In this document: positions 1 to 8,382 of the stretch, in pieces
Position numbering within the stretch: position 1 is the first letter of the stretch
Layout of the letters: each line of letters opens with the position of its first letter
Source of the DNA: a virus
Length of the DNA stretch: 21,165 bases
IMG/VR virus record: IMGVR_UViG_3300017786_000184
Span: 1 to 21,165 of that record
Direction: 5' to 3' (one strand)
The notes under the pieces: model-generated
The model's database searches: none
What the model saw: the letters and a program-made list of their open reading frames with translations, nothing else
Told to the model about the DNA's origin: nothing
Position numbers and translations under genes: made by a program

Positions 1-205
<205 letters not shown>

Positions 206-206
206 T

Positions 207-704
207 TTAAACTCCTAATGAATAAGCACCTTGTAACAATTCAAGCAACCCTTTATTGGCTGCTGCACTGCCGTATGGATTAGTTTGCATATCTGGCATT
301 TGTTGAGAAAACCCTGATCTTGATGCAGCTGTAATTGGACCAAAATCACTAGGTTTTGCTGCCATAGAATCAAATGCTGAGCCTATTTCACCTAACATAT
401 CTGCAGGCTTTTGGGGTGCTGCAGGAACACCTGTAGGTATACTTGGTATAGCTGGCGCACCAACCGCGCCACCTAGCGTCAGGCCTGTAATATTTGTCTG
501 TCTATTCATATTAACAGGGGCAGTTGTCGCAGAAGCCACATTACTTGCTAAGGTGGGTGCTTGTACATTACCAGCAGCATTTATTGGTAAGTTGTTAAAA
601 TTAGTATTAGCTAGAATGCCTTGTGGAGAGATTGCACTAGCAACACTACCGCCTTGCCCCCCCATGATTGCTGCCAAAGTTGCTGGATCAATTGGTGGAA
701 TCAT
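207..704 (-). CDS. Ala/Gly/Pro-rich hypothetical structural protein
   Basis: This 165-residue protein has a composition biased to Ala, Gly, Pro, Asn and Gln and no Cys or Trp. It starts at an ATG overlapping the preceding TAA by one base (TAATG), so it is likely translated by coupling. No domain is recognised. The N-terminus carries a Gly-rich stretch (IMGGQGGSVASAIS), the middle is low-complexity, and the C-terminal 35 residues look helical (ANKGLLELLQGAYSLGV). The composition resembles the S74-bearing protein encoded just upstream, so I infer a virion, perhaps internal or ejection-related, component. The function is unproven. Confidence 0.75.
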   Translation of the reverse strand: MIPPIDPATLAAIMGGQGGSVASAISPQGILANTNFNNLPINAAGNVQAPTLASNVASATTAPVNMNRQTNITGLTLGGAVGAPAIPSIPTGVPAAPQKPADMLGEIGSAFDSMAAKPSDFGPITAASRSGFSQQMPDMQTNPYGSAAANKGLLELLQGAYSLGV

Positions 705-1819
705 TAGCTATATACCTCATCAAGTTTCTTATAGTTTACGGCTTTATAGCCTGTCTTCGTATCCATAACCATTTCTGGATGAACCAATTCAAGCTCTTGT
801 GCAATAACCCCGACACTGTCGCCTAACACAACACCTTCATTGTTTAAGCTAGCCTCAGCCTCATATGCGTCAGCATTCCAATCCCAAGTGTATAAACCAA
901 TGCCGTTAGCCAGCTCGCCTATCTTATTGATGTTTTCTTTTAGCCTGATATCACTACCCATAAATGCACCAGCCACCTGAGTACCCATATTGAGATAATC
1001 AAATAAGCCTAAGTCTTTTGTATTTTGCTGATTGGTAGGCACTGTAGCTGCACCTAGAGCATTTGATAGATACCCTATAGTTGAAGCTGGAGCACCAGAG
1101 AATCCTGCAAATTGACCTTTAGATGCGTCTATAAGCTGTTGTGCAATTAATTGGTCGACGTTGCCTTGATTCTGTAGGTTTCTTTGAACAGTTTGTCCCA
1201 TATCAAAACCTAAATTGCCCATTGTTGCAGCCTGATTTGCAGCAGCCAACTGATTGCCTACAGCAAACTGATCAGCACCTACATTAAATGTATCAGCCTG
1301 ATACTGCCTATTCAAATCAGCCTGTGCTTGATTCTGTGCGTTTGTATAGCCTTGCTGACGCAAACCGCCAACAGTAGCACCTACCCTGTCTAAAAAGTTA
1401 CGCTGCATCTCAGCGTCCGCTACTCCCTGTCTAGAGCCACCATACGCACCAGCCTGACCAAACTGAAAGTCTTGCACGTTGCCAGCAATCTGATTAGCCC
1501 TTCCTAAATCTGCAATCGTCTGATCGACTACTTGTTGCTCGTATGGGTTTGTGTATTGTGATAAATCCATGCCTGCCATTTGACCTGCTTGGACATTTTC
1601 AGGTCGGTACATACCAGCATCTGCAGTAGCCGCTAGACCGCCTGTAATCGCGTTTGCAGCCTGCTGGTTAACATTACCACCACCAGTAACAAACTCTTGA
1701 TACTGGCCGCCCATGCCCCCAAACATTGGATTGTACCCAGTTCCACTAACACCTACACCAGATGGGTCTTTGTTTGGAAAAGGATTTGTATCACCGAATT
1801 TTTTCCTACTACCGCCCAT
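704..1819 (-). CDS. virion protein with C-terminal S74 chaperone segment
   Basis: This is a 371-residue protein. Residues 1-285 are rich in Gln, Ala, Asn and Gly with an AYGGSRQGVADAE stretch near 125-137, a pattern known from structural or ejection-type proteins of marine podoviruses. Residues 289-371 begin with SDIRLKENI and include VGVIAQELELVHPEM and GYKAVNYKKL, which match the S74 intramolecular chaperone/peptidase seen at the end of tail spikes. In that family the Ser of SDxRLK and the Lys five residues later form the self-cleavage dyad; here these are S289 and K294. The segment ends without the long C-terminal helix of full-length S74 domains. The start overlaps the previous stop (TAATG). 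Confidence 0.8.
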   Translation of the reverse strand: MGGSRKKFGDTNPFPNKDPSGVGVSGTGYNPMFGGMGGQYQEFVTGGGNVNQQAANAITGGLAATADAGMYRPENVQAGQMAGMDLSQYTNPYEQQVVDQTIADLGRANQIAGNVQDFQFGQAGAYGGSRQGVADAEMQRNFLDRVGATVGGLRQQGYTNAQNQAQADLNRQYQADTFNVGADQFAVGNQLAAANQAATMGNLGFDMGQTVQRNLQNQGNVDQLIAQQLIDASKGQFAGFSGAPASTIGYLSNALGAATVPTNQQNTKDLGLFDYLNMGTQVAGAFMGSDIRLKENINKIGELANGIGLYTWDWNADAYEAEASLNNEGVVLGDSVGVIAQELELVHPEMVMDTKTGYKAVNYKKLDEVYS

Positions 1820-2229
1820 TATCCCCTACCTTGAGGATTTTGATCCCCGAATAACTTATCGTAAATTGCTGCTTGATTAGGATCACGCCTTTTAAATTCA
1901 GCAACCGCTTGGTCATATAAAGGAAACGCGCTATATCCAAACATAGTAGAACCATCATCGCCCATAAATTGAGTTGGCTCTGGCAACCCTGTTTGCTGTG
2001 CGTCTCTAGGCACTGCCAAACCAAATGCTGCTGCGGCATCTGCATTGTTTTGTCTAGCAGCCATCTGTGTTGGCGAATAAGCTGCAATATCAGGACCAAT
2101 ATACGGCATATAGCCGACCTGCTGTGCTGTTTCTGCCCTAGCTAAATTACGCTTGGTTGGCTCTCTTGCCCATGCAGGTATTTCTTGCTTCTGTGTAGAG
2201 CCGCCACCTTTACCGCCACCACCACTCAT
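1819..2229 (-). CDS. small phage structural protein, Gly-rich N-terminus
   Basis: A 136-residue protein begins MSGGGGKGGGSTQKQEIPAW, a Gly-rich start followed by a WAREPTKRNLARAETAQQ helix. This layout is seen in small proteins encoded beside ejection-type proteins in marine phages. The ribosome binding site AAGGATATTTGATATG fits the chosen ATG. Its stop overlaps the ATG of the S74-bearing protein, and its ATG follows the GNAT-like gene by one base. No enzymatic motif is visible. A virion role is inferred from position and composition only. Confidence 0.75.
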   Translation of the reverse strand: MSGGGGKGGGSTQKQEIPAWAREPTKRNLARAETAQQVGYMPYIGPDIAAYSPTQMAARQNNADAAAAFGLAVPRDAQQTGLPEPTQFMGDDGSTMFGYSAFPLYDQAVAEFKRRDPNQAAIYDKLFGDQNPQGRG

Positions 2230-2230
2230 A

Positions 2231-2602
2231 TCAAATATCCTTTGCTAATGTTGTGAAAATTTCCTCATAACCTTTGTCAGCTAACACACGCTTCCATCCA
2301 CGTCTGCCTGCTATGCTCAGCCCTGTGCAGCCTTGCTCTTTAGCCCAAATTACCGCAGATTCATCCATATCCACTATCTGGTCCATTTCTCCTGCTGCTA
2401 GAAATATATGTAAGACTTTTTTTTGCGGAAAAACACATATTTCTGTAATCGCACACCCTCTTGGGGCTTCCCAAAATTGTAAATCTCCTGACAAGACACC
2501 ATCTACAATATCCTTGTAGGTATGTGTTCCACCACTATATTCTAGTGCATCTTCTATCCAATGCTTGCAATTGTGCAATTTATCTACAATTCCATTTTCC
2601 AT
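2231..2602 (-). CDS. GNAT-fold-like phage protein
   Basis: A 123-residue protein resembles small GNAT-like proteins found next to tail genes of podoviruses. Visible marks are an N-terminal helix, HTYKDIVDGVLSGDLQFWEA (residues about 27-46), a beta strand with AITEICVFPQKKVLHIFLAAG, and a C-terminal part AKEQGCTGLSIAGRRGWKRV with a typical last helix and strand. The acetyl-CoA loop is not clearly canonical, so catalytic activity is uncertain. The ATG lies six bases after a TATAAT hexamer and lacks a well-placed ribosome binding site, so the message may be leaderless. It is followed directly by the Gly-rich structural gene. Confidence 0.65.
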   Translation of the reverse strand: MENGIVDKLHNCKHWIEDALEYSGGTHTYKDIVDGVLSGDLQFWEAPRGCAITEICVFPQKKVLHIFLAAGEMDQIVDMDESAVIWAKEQGCTGLSIAGRRGWKRVLADKGYEEIFTTLAKDI

Positions 2603-2604
2603 TT

Positions 2605-2618
2605 CCCGATTATACCAC
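2605..2618 (-). promoter_or_regulatory. putative late promoter, extended -10 (copy 1)
   Basis: The minus strand reads GTGGTATAATCGGG, with TGG-TATAAT forming an extended -10. The same 14 bases occur at 15753-15766. It lies between the stop of the 113-residue gene and the ATG of the GNAT-like gene. No convincing -35 is seen. Expected transcription starts at or within a base or two of the ATG. Confidence 0.55.
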
Positions 2619-2620
2619 CT

Positions 2621-2962
2621 TTAGTGTAAGTTTACCCATACACCGTTTGCATAAACTCTTAACTTATTGGTTGAGCTGTCATAGTAAACCATGCCATTTA
2701 CTGGGCTTGATGGCTGCGTAGTGGGTGTAAATACCAGATTAGAAGTGCCATTTTTAGCAACCAAAGATACAAAGCTGTTGTTTTTTGTGTAAACAGGTGA
2801 CTGCTCTATTCTATCGTACAGCAGCATACCTTCTTCTTTAGCACTTGCTACACTAGCCTTTGCTGGCAACCTTGTCCGTACTTGCGTCAGGTAATCATTA
2901 AGCCTTTCTGCCCAATTCTTGGCCCAAACTAATGGCGGTGGTGGCGGTCTTTGCAGCGTCAT
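2621..2962 (-). CDS. small tail/virion protein with C-terminal fibre-like segment
   Basis: A 113-residue protein starts MTLQRPPPPPLVWAKNWAER and then has a helical region, a KEEGMLLYDRIEQSPVYTKN stretch, and a C-terminal segment PSSPVNGMVYYDSSTNKLRV. That segment resembles the short beta modules (GMVYYDSSTNKLRVYANGVW) common in phage fibre or needle proteins. The ATG overlaps the TGA of the nozzle-like gene (ATGA), indicating coupled translation. A role at the tail tip is inferred, not shown. Confidence 0.7.
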   Translation of the reverse strand: MTLQRPPPPPLVWAKNWAERLNDYLTQVRTRLPAKASVASAKEEGMLLYDRIEQSPVYTKNNSFVSLVAKNGTSNLVFTPTTQPSSPVNGMVYYDSSTNKLRVYANGVWVNLH

Positions 2963-5001
2963 CGTTTGCTTCCTGCTGCAGTATCAATACGCATTTTTCC
3001 TACCTTCCAGTTAACTAAGTTAACCCCATTAACTCGGTAGCGCATTTGTTTACCTTGAAACCTTACTGATGTCGGGTTAGCTAAGGTAAATGGGCCATGT
3101 GACTCCTCAGTTCCCTGCGGGAAATACCTTGTCTTAAAGGTAACATTAACATCACCTTGTGTTTTTTCGTCTGGTATAAGGCTTTTAACACTTATGACAT
3201 TGTCCCCTTCACCCATTTTTATAGGTCCAGTTTCAGCATATGGTGTCGATGATCCATGCGCGAAATTAGTCTCATGGTCATAAATATTGCCAAGAGCATC
3301 AAAATATATAGGGTTTGTGTATACACCAACATCAATCAATGCTGTTCTATCAAGCTGCCCTATATTCCAATAGTTGTCCTTGTAATTAAATGCTACATAT
3401 CTGTTATTTTCTAATGAGCTGCCACTAGGGTACATCCACCATATCTCGTTGAATTGACTGTTCTCTACAGAAACAACTTTAGAAATCTCTGCCCTGTTTA
3501 TATCCTCGAACACATAATCATTTACGCTGCATGGCACTTCTTGAACAGATGATCCGTCATATGCAAAAAAGCCATTATAGGACATCCAAAATGCACCGTC
3601 TTTGATAGCGGTAGCTGCGTGTCTTGATATAATTCCACACTCATGACCAACTTGCTCGAAACCATAAACCACAGGCGGTCCTGCATATGAACCTATATGG
3701 GCATCTGTGGATGTTAATATTAATACTCTGCCTCTTACGTTCACACCACAAAGTATTTGACCACTCGAATTCAATGTATAGTCGCCTGCTTCATTGGTTG
3801 CGGCTGCTGTCCACGACGTATTATCTTCTCTATCACACCATGCTATTTTTCTTGGGTCAGAATTAGCAGCAAGTGCAAATAAAAATCTGTCATCAGTTAC
3901 TAATATACTTTTAGCTGTCGGTGCGTTTAATAATGTTCTTGCCTCAATAGCAGGGTTTAGTGTCCACTCGTATATCCTGCCTTGTGCTGATGATGTTGTA
4001 GTACCACAGGCTATTAAGTTTTGTCCAAAATTACCTACTGACCATGTTGTTACTTCAATATTAATAGAGTTTGCTGGTCTTGGAGTACCGTAGTTATCTA
4101 AACCATAATAATAACCACCATAACCCTGATTTGATCCTGAGTTAACTTGACCAGCAGGGAATGCTTGTTTGGTTATTGTTGCAGATGTTGGCGAAAATGT
4201 TTCAGTGTTTGTGATTCCAGACTTTGTAATTTCAAATGTGGTTGCTGCAATATTAGCTATTATATAACTACCATTGATATCTACAGATGATGTAGAGCCA
4301 GCTCCAAACAATGCTAACGTAACGACATTACCTTCTTGCAAATTATGTGCAGCCGATGTTGTTACTTGAACAACAGTAGTAGACGTTGCCGCTGCTGCAG
4401 AAACACCGCCAGCAGTTATACTAGTGGCTGTTGGTGTTATATCGCTAACAACGCCTACGCTGCTTATATGATACAACTTGTTATATGTGCCTGCTGCTAT
4501 ATGTTTATTAAAAGAATTATCGGTCCAACTTAAAGCCCCCCTTGCTGCAGACGGGTCTGTTAATGTCACGTTTAATGTTTTTTTAATTATTCCACTTGTT
4601 GGGTCAAATGTTTCACCTTGTACGCAAGCTAAACCAGCTGTCGTCAAATTAATAAGAAGTGCAGTTGTGCTAGAGACTACAAAATCGTAAGCCCTGTCAT
4701 TAATATTTAAACTTGAAACACTGCCTACACCAAAACCTGACAAAGTTATTTTCTTACTTTGATCGGATAAAACCAAACCATGTGGCGTAGAAGTGTTTAT
4801 TAATAATGTTGTTGTCTGTAAAGCAGTTATAGTGCTTACAGAAACATTAACTGTCGCTGTGCGCTCTTGCCAACCACCAATAGGCCGCAAAGAATTCTGC
4901 TCCCATCTAACTAAATTGACATCACGCCACCTACCTTCAGAATCAAAATCTGTGCCATGATTAACTACACCAGCAGGTATATCTAAACTAATTAAAGCCA
5001 C
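2959..5001 (-). CDS. tail nozzle / DNA-stabilisation-like beta-propeller protein
   Basis: A 680-residue protein begins at a GTG preceded by GTGAGGTATTTTAG. The first 45 residues (LDIPAGVVNHGTDFDSEGRW, then WEQNSLRPIGGW) and the region from about 365 (DDRFLFALAANSDPRKIAWC, DREDNTSW, SYNGFFAYDG, NEIWWMYPSG, YKDNYWNIG) match the repeated Trp/Asp beta-blade pattern of podovirus tail proteins of the nozzle or P22 gp10-like type. Two beta insertions lie at about 52-142 and 202-280, both with a T-x-HxL...I/V-L-x-F-G pattern resembling FCCH-like domains seen in phage tails. It probably forms the lower tail tube and helps hold DNA. The exact family is uncertain. Confidence 0.75.
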   Translation of the reverse strand: MALISLDIPAGVVNHGTDFDSEGRWRDVNLVRWEQNSLRPIGGWQERTATVNVSVSTITALQTTTLLINTSTPHGLVLSDQSKKITLSGFGVGSVSSLNINDRAYDFVVSSTTALLINLTTAGLACVQGETFDPTSGIIKKTLNVTLTDPSAARGALSWTDNSFNKHIAAGTYNKLYHISSVGVVSDITPTATSITAGGVSAAAATSTTVVQVTTSAAHNLQEGNVVTLALFGAGSTSSVDINGSYIIANIAATTFEITKSGITNTETFSPTSATITKQAFPAGQVNSGSNQGYGGYYYGLDNYGTPRPANSINIEVTTWSVGNFGQNLIACGTTTSSAQGRIYEWTLNPAIEARTLLNAPTAKSILVTDDRFLFALAANSDPRKIAWCDREDNTSWTAAATNEAGDYTLNSSGQILCGVNVRGRVLILTSTDAHIGSYAGPPVVYGFEQVGHECGIISRHAATAIKDGAFWMSYNGFFAYDGSSVQEVPCSVNDYVFEDINRAEISKVVSVENSQFNEIWWMYPSGSSLENNRYVAFNYKDNYWNIGQLDRTALIDVGVYTNPIYFDALGNIYDHETNFAHGSSTPYAETGPIKMGEGDNVISVKSLIPDEKTQGDVNVTFKTRYFPQGTEESHGPFTLANPTSVRFQGKQMRYRVNGVNLVNWKVGKMRIDTAAGSKR

Positions 5002-5011
5002 CTAAAATACC

Positions 5012-5206
5012 TCACAATAATTTTAAAGCTAATAATACGCCTATAAAAAAAGGATATACAGCTATTATCCAGCCTTCTAATCTTTTCATTCTATCTGAGC
5101 CCGAATCCAATCTACGCTCAATCATCTCTAATCGCATTGCACACTCAGATTCGTGCTTTTCTAATCTTGCTAATAATTCTTTAACGGTCATAATTTTGTT
5201 TGCCAT
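5012..5206 (-). CDS. holin-like protein: coiled coil plus C-terminal membrane segment
   Basis: A 64-residue protein has two parts. Residues about 5-44 are a charged heptad-like helix (VKELLARLEKHESECAMRLE, then RRLDSGSDRMKRLEGW), and residues about 45-64 (WIIAVYPFFIGVLLALKLL) are a single membrane helix at the very C-terminus. This layout is that of XhlA-type haemolysin/holin accessory proteins and some small phage holins. A lysis function fits, but no endolysin is recognised beside it; a virion membrane-anchor role is the alternative. The ATG at 5206 has a modest site (TAGGCAATTATTATG). Confidence 0.65.
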   Translation of the reverse strand: MANKIMTVKELLARLEKHESECAMRLEMIERRLDSGSDRMKRLEGWIIAVYPFFIGVLLALKLL

Positions 5207-5215
5207 AATAATTGC

Positions 5216-5860
5216 CTAAAATCTAACTGTGTAATGTATGCCGCCATCACCTTTGTGAACTTCCAAAGTTGAATTGTTTGCAACTGCCCAATTTTGAAAA
5301 ATTTGTGCTACATTTTTAAAACAGCATGGTGGCAAAGATATACCCCATTCTTCTTCACAGATATGATAATTATCGCTTATAGTCCAATAAAACCCAGCCA
5401 ACCCAGCGTTTTTAAGTTTTGTGCATATCCAATCAACCCAATTAGATTCGAAGTATATGCCTTGACCTTCGATCAAACAGCAAAAACCAAACTGTGCAAT
5501 GTTATCTTCTCTTATAGATAAACCCATGACAGTGTATAAGTCATTGGTTTCAGGTTTTCTGCCCACAAATGTTATGAAGTCATTGCTTGGTGTATCGTTC
5601 AATTTGCGCCAAAAAAAATCACAGACTTCATCTGACCAAGCATTGCAGGTTGAAGCGTCACTTGTTGACAATAATTTCATTGCCGCATTGAGCAAATTTT
5701 TATTTGCTATTGACTCGGCTTCAGAAACACTTGACCAAGTGCTGTCAACAATATTAAAAGGTGAATCATAATTGCAACTATTTTCTTCAATGCTGTCATC
5801 TTCTAGGTCATCAAAATTTGTGATCAAAACAGTATTCATTGGTGCGATTTGTGCTGTCAT
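5216..5860 (-). CDS. Cys-rich hypothetical protein
   Basis: A 214-residue acidic protein contains nine Cys (29, 72, 80, 127, 128, 146, 168, 179, 180), including two CC pairs, and many Trp/Phe. It could bind metal or be disulphide-bonded. The segment from 94 to 165 (NDFITFVGRKPETNDLYTVM, then an alternating strand and a helix WVDWICTKLKNAGLAGFYW) has a GNAT-like look, but no family is recognised. It sits between the holin-like gene and a small structural gene, so either a lysis or a tail-associated role is possible. The start ATG is four bases after the previous stop, with a weak site. Confidence 0.65.
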   Translation of the reverse strand: MTAQIAPMNTVLITNFDDLEDDSIEENSCNYDSPFNIVDSTWSSVSEAESIANKNLLNAAMKLLSTSDASTCNAWSDEVCDFFWRKLNDTPSNDFITFVGRKPETNDLYTVMGLSIREDNIAQFGFCCLIEGQGIYFESNWVDWICTKLKNAGLAGFYWTISDNYHICEEEWGISLPPCCFKNVAQIFQNWAVANNSTLEVHKGDGGIHYTVRF

Positions 5861-5863
5861 TCG

Positions 5864-6310
5864 TTACTCGACTATAAATTGAATTGTTGGGTAAGGTGAA
5901 CTGGCTGAGTATGGCATCCCTGCCCACTCAATAGTTGAATACAAATAACCAAGTTGATCAACTGCTGTTGCTGTTCTTGATGCGTAATCTTCGTAAGGAA
6001 AAACTTGACCATTAAAAATAAGTCGTCTCCACTCTTGCGTGACACCAGTGTAAGTTGACCCCTGCTGGTATGGTTTCCTTGTGGTAAATAAAATTTGTGA
6101 GGGCGTGCCCTGAGTTGCAGCTAATTCATAAACAGTTATATCTGCACCTGATAGCCCAGTGTAGGGTGAAGGTGATTGTGTAACACCACCATAGCTTTGC
6201 GCTCTATGACCACGCCTAACTGAATCATAAGCTGATTGCCCTTGCACCACAGTCAAAACACCAACAGTGAGTGGATCAACCTTGCTAGATATTGCGGCCG
6301 CACTAAACAT
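5864..6310 (-). CDS. hypothetical virion protein
   Basis: This 148-residue protein starts at the ATG at 6310, which shares a base with the stop of the long fibre gene (TGATG). A TTG one codon upstream is possible but less likely. The protein is rich in Tyr, Ser, Thr and Gly (GVTQSPSPYTGLSGADITVY, RKPYQQGSTYTGVTQEWRRL) and looks beta-rich. No catalytic motif or named family is seen. Being coupled to the fibre gene, it may be a fibre-associated or tail protein. Confidence 0.7.
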   Translation of the reverse strand: MFSAAAISSKVDPLTVGVLTVVQGQSAYDSVRRGHRAQSYGGVTQSPSPYTGLSGADITVYELAATQGTPSQILFTTRKPYQQGSTYTGVTQEWRRLIFNGQVFPYEDYASRTATAVDQLGYLYSTIEWAGMPYSASSPYPTIQFIVE

Positions 6311-8373
6311 CAAGCAAGCCCCGAGCCAAACACAACAATTTTGTCAGCATCAGTCACTAAGAATTCTGCAACACCGCCTTTTGCCACAGTAACAGTTGAA
6401 GAACTTGCTGGGGCAACGCCTGATATTAATTTATAAAAACCTGTGCCACCTGAAGTTGTGCAAGATATATCAACATCACCAGCGTTCACAACAAGCCATG
6501 TTTTGCCCTTGTCACCTATTAACACATCTGGAAACGTGTAAACTGGTGAACCAGTTGTTGCTGTGTTTATGGTCTTTTCACCAACATGACCAGACATTGT
6601 TTCATTGCCTGTTTGAATGTTGTGTGTCAATGAAGCTGTGATTGTGCTTGGTACAGATGTAAGATAACCAGCACTGGCATGATTGCCCCAGCCATGCGCT
6701 GTTGTTGCTTTTGTACCTATGTCAGCAACGTCTTGGCCGTCAACAGTCCCAGATACAGTTATATTGCCGTTTACATCTATACCTGTAGCTGTAGTAGCTA
6801 GTTTTGCTGTAGCATGACTAGCCGCATTGTGCCAGATTTGTACTGCTCCACCTTCAACACCTTTTATGAATTTGTTGCTATTTGTATCTTCTAAAGTAAG
6901 ATCATCAGCTTGGAGTATAAGGTTGCCTGAGCCAGTTTCCTTAATTGTAGAATTACCGTTGGAGCTTTTATGGGTAATTGTTAAGGCATTACTAGCTCCA
7001 AGAGTTATTGTTTCATCATCACCTAATGACAAGCCATCAGCAGTTACAGTGCCATTGACATTTAAACCAGCAGACACAACCTCCGCACGAACATTAGTTT
7101 CATCAGTTCCACAATAGAACCTTGTACCAGTGTGTTGGTTGCCTACCTTGATTCTTGTGTAGCTAACAGTTGTATCAGTGCTTAACTCTGAATCAATCTT
7201 TACACCACCTTCATCGTGAACAGTAATTTTAGAAAGGTCTCTGTTATTACCATGGATAACTACTGCATCGCCTTTGATGTTTAAGTTACCACCGCCTTGC
7301 TCCAGTAGATTTGTTGTAGTACCAGATGTTTTAATAGAAAACGACTCTGTGCCATCTGTTTGCTCAAAGCGTAACTCATGGCCGTTCTGGATAGTGATGT
7401 TGCCATCAGTTTCCATGTTACCGTTTAGAGCTATGCTTGTAGCAGTTACAGTGCCTGTTACATTAATACCAGCCGCAACACTGCCTGTACCATCAGAAGT
7501 TTTTAACTTGATATTTCCATCAGAATAAAGAGCCACATCTTTGTTGTCGAAAGTTTGAATAAAACTTTTTGAAGCGGCTGAATTTGTGATGTTTATGTTT
7601 TCGCCTTGTATCTGTAAATTTGCGCTATTATTATTTTCTTTTATAATAGATTTATTAGTTGTGCCGTCATGGTATATCTGAAAGTCAGTCCCATCGCCAA
7701 GTTTAATTCTCTCATCATCACCCATGACAAGACCATCAGCAGTTACAGTGCCTGTTACGTCTATACCAGAGACTGTTGTTTCTATTTTTTTACTATGGTT
7801 ATGATAAAGCTCAACTGCTCCGTCTGTTATAAACTTTGCTTTAGTTTCACTGTTGGCTGAATTAACTATTTCTAATTCGTCAGCACCTATTTTTAAACTA
7901 CCTGTGCCATCGCCTGAATTACCTTCTAAGATATAACTGTGATTACCGTTATGATAGATTTCTAAGTCACTACCTGTACCAAGAGTAATCTTTTCGCCAT
8001 CACCCATGACAAGACCGTCAGCAGTAATAAAGCCAGATACGGTTGTAGCACCAGTTAGATTACCTGTTACATTACCAGTTACATTACCTGTTACGTCGCC
8101 TGTAAGTGATCCTGTTAAGGCTGTAGCGTTAAGTGTTCCAGCTACAGTAACAGTATTAGTGCCGACAGTTATAAGGTCAGGATCACCTACAGTACCTATG
8201 TTGCTGCCGTCTATTTTGACATTATCAACAACTATTGCCGTAAGTGTTGTGCCGCCACTCAACAAAGAATCTAAGTTGGTTAGATTCGTATTGATGCTTG
8301 TGCCCCAAGTGCCTTCCGCACCGTCTATCTCTGGTAGAATAAGGCTATAATTGCTTGTAGAACCGTCTGCCAT
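6310..8373 (-). CDS. long repetitive tail fibre protein
   Basis: A 687-residue protein is typical of marine phage tail fibres. The N-terminal 40 residues (YSLILPEIDGAEGTWGTSIN) form an attachment motif. A GDVTGNVTGNVTGNLTG tract is at 92-108. Several copies of a module follow that begins TADGLVMGD, then ITLG or IKLG, then LEIYHNG or FQIYHDG, at about 117, 212 and 444, with a diverged copy near 307. Residues 543-570 read VDGQDVADIGTKATTAHGWG, a motif common in distal fibres. No S74 chaperone is attached. It should form a trimeric host-recognition fibre. The ribosome binding site is AGGAAACAATTATG. The next fibre gene ends nine bases upstream of this start. Confidence 0.85.
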   Translation of the reverse strand: MADGSTSNYSLILPEIDGAEGTWGTSINTNLTNLDSLLSGGTTLTAIVVDNVKIDGSNIGTVGDPDLITVGTNTVTVAGTLNATALTGSLTGDVTGNVTGNVTGNLTGATTVSGFITADGLVMGDGEKITLGTGSDLEIYHNGNHSYILEGNSGDGTGSLKIGADELEIVNSANSETKAKFITDGAVELYHNHSKKIETTVSGIDVTGTVTADGLVMGDDERIKLGDGTDFQIYHDGTTNKSIIKENNNSANLQIQGENINITNSAASKSFIQTFDNKDVALYSDGNIKLKTSDGTGSVAAGINVTGTVTATSIALNGNMETDGNITIQNGHELRFEQTDGTESFSIKTSGTTTNLLEQGGGNLNIKGDAVVIHGNNRDLSKITVHDEGGVKIDSELSTDTTVSYTRIKVGNQHTGTRFYCGTDETNVRAEVVSAGLNVNGTVTADGLSLGDDETITLGASNALTITHKSSNGNSTIKETGSGNLILQADDLTLEDTNSNKFIKGVEGGAVQIWHNAASHATAKLATTATGIDVNGNITVSGTVDGQDVADIGTKATTAHGWGNHASAGYLTSVPSTITASLTHNIQTGNETMSGHVGEKTINTATTGSPVYTFPDVLIGDKGKTWLVVNAGDVDISCTTSGGTGFYKLISGVAPASSSTVTVAKGGVAEFLVTDADKIVVFGSGLA
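8050..8112 (-). repeat. 12-nt tandem repeat encoding VTGN units
   Basis: This stretch encodes GSLTGDVTGNVTGNVTGNLTG, with a four-residue period (TGxV/L) and matching 12-nt DNA repeats (plus strand TTACCTGTTACA-like units). Such short repeats expand and contract by slippage and set fibre length. Confidence 0.7.
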
Positions 8374-8382
8374 AATTGTTTC

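Noticed and set aside
1809-2099. A second minus-strand frame inside the Gly-rich structural gene
   Set aside because: It overlaps the well-formed 136-residue gene completely and has no family-like sequence.
8006-8350. Plus-strand frames in the fibre genes (also at 8858-9331, 7274-7528 and elsewhere)
   Set aside because: They are antisense reflections of repetitive Val/Thr/Gly codons, have no binding sites and overlap well-supported genes.
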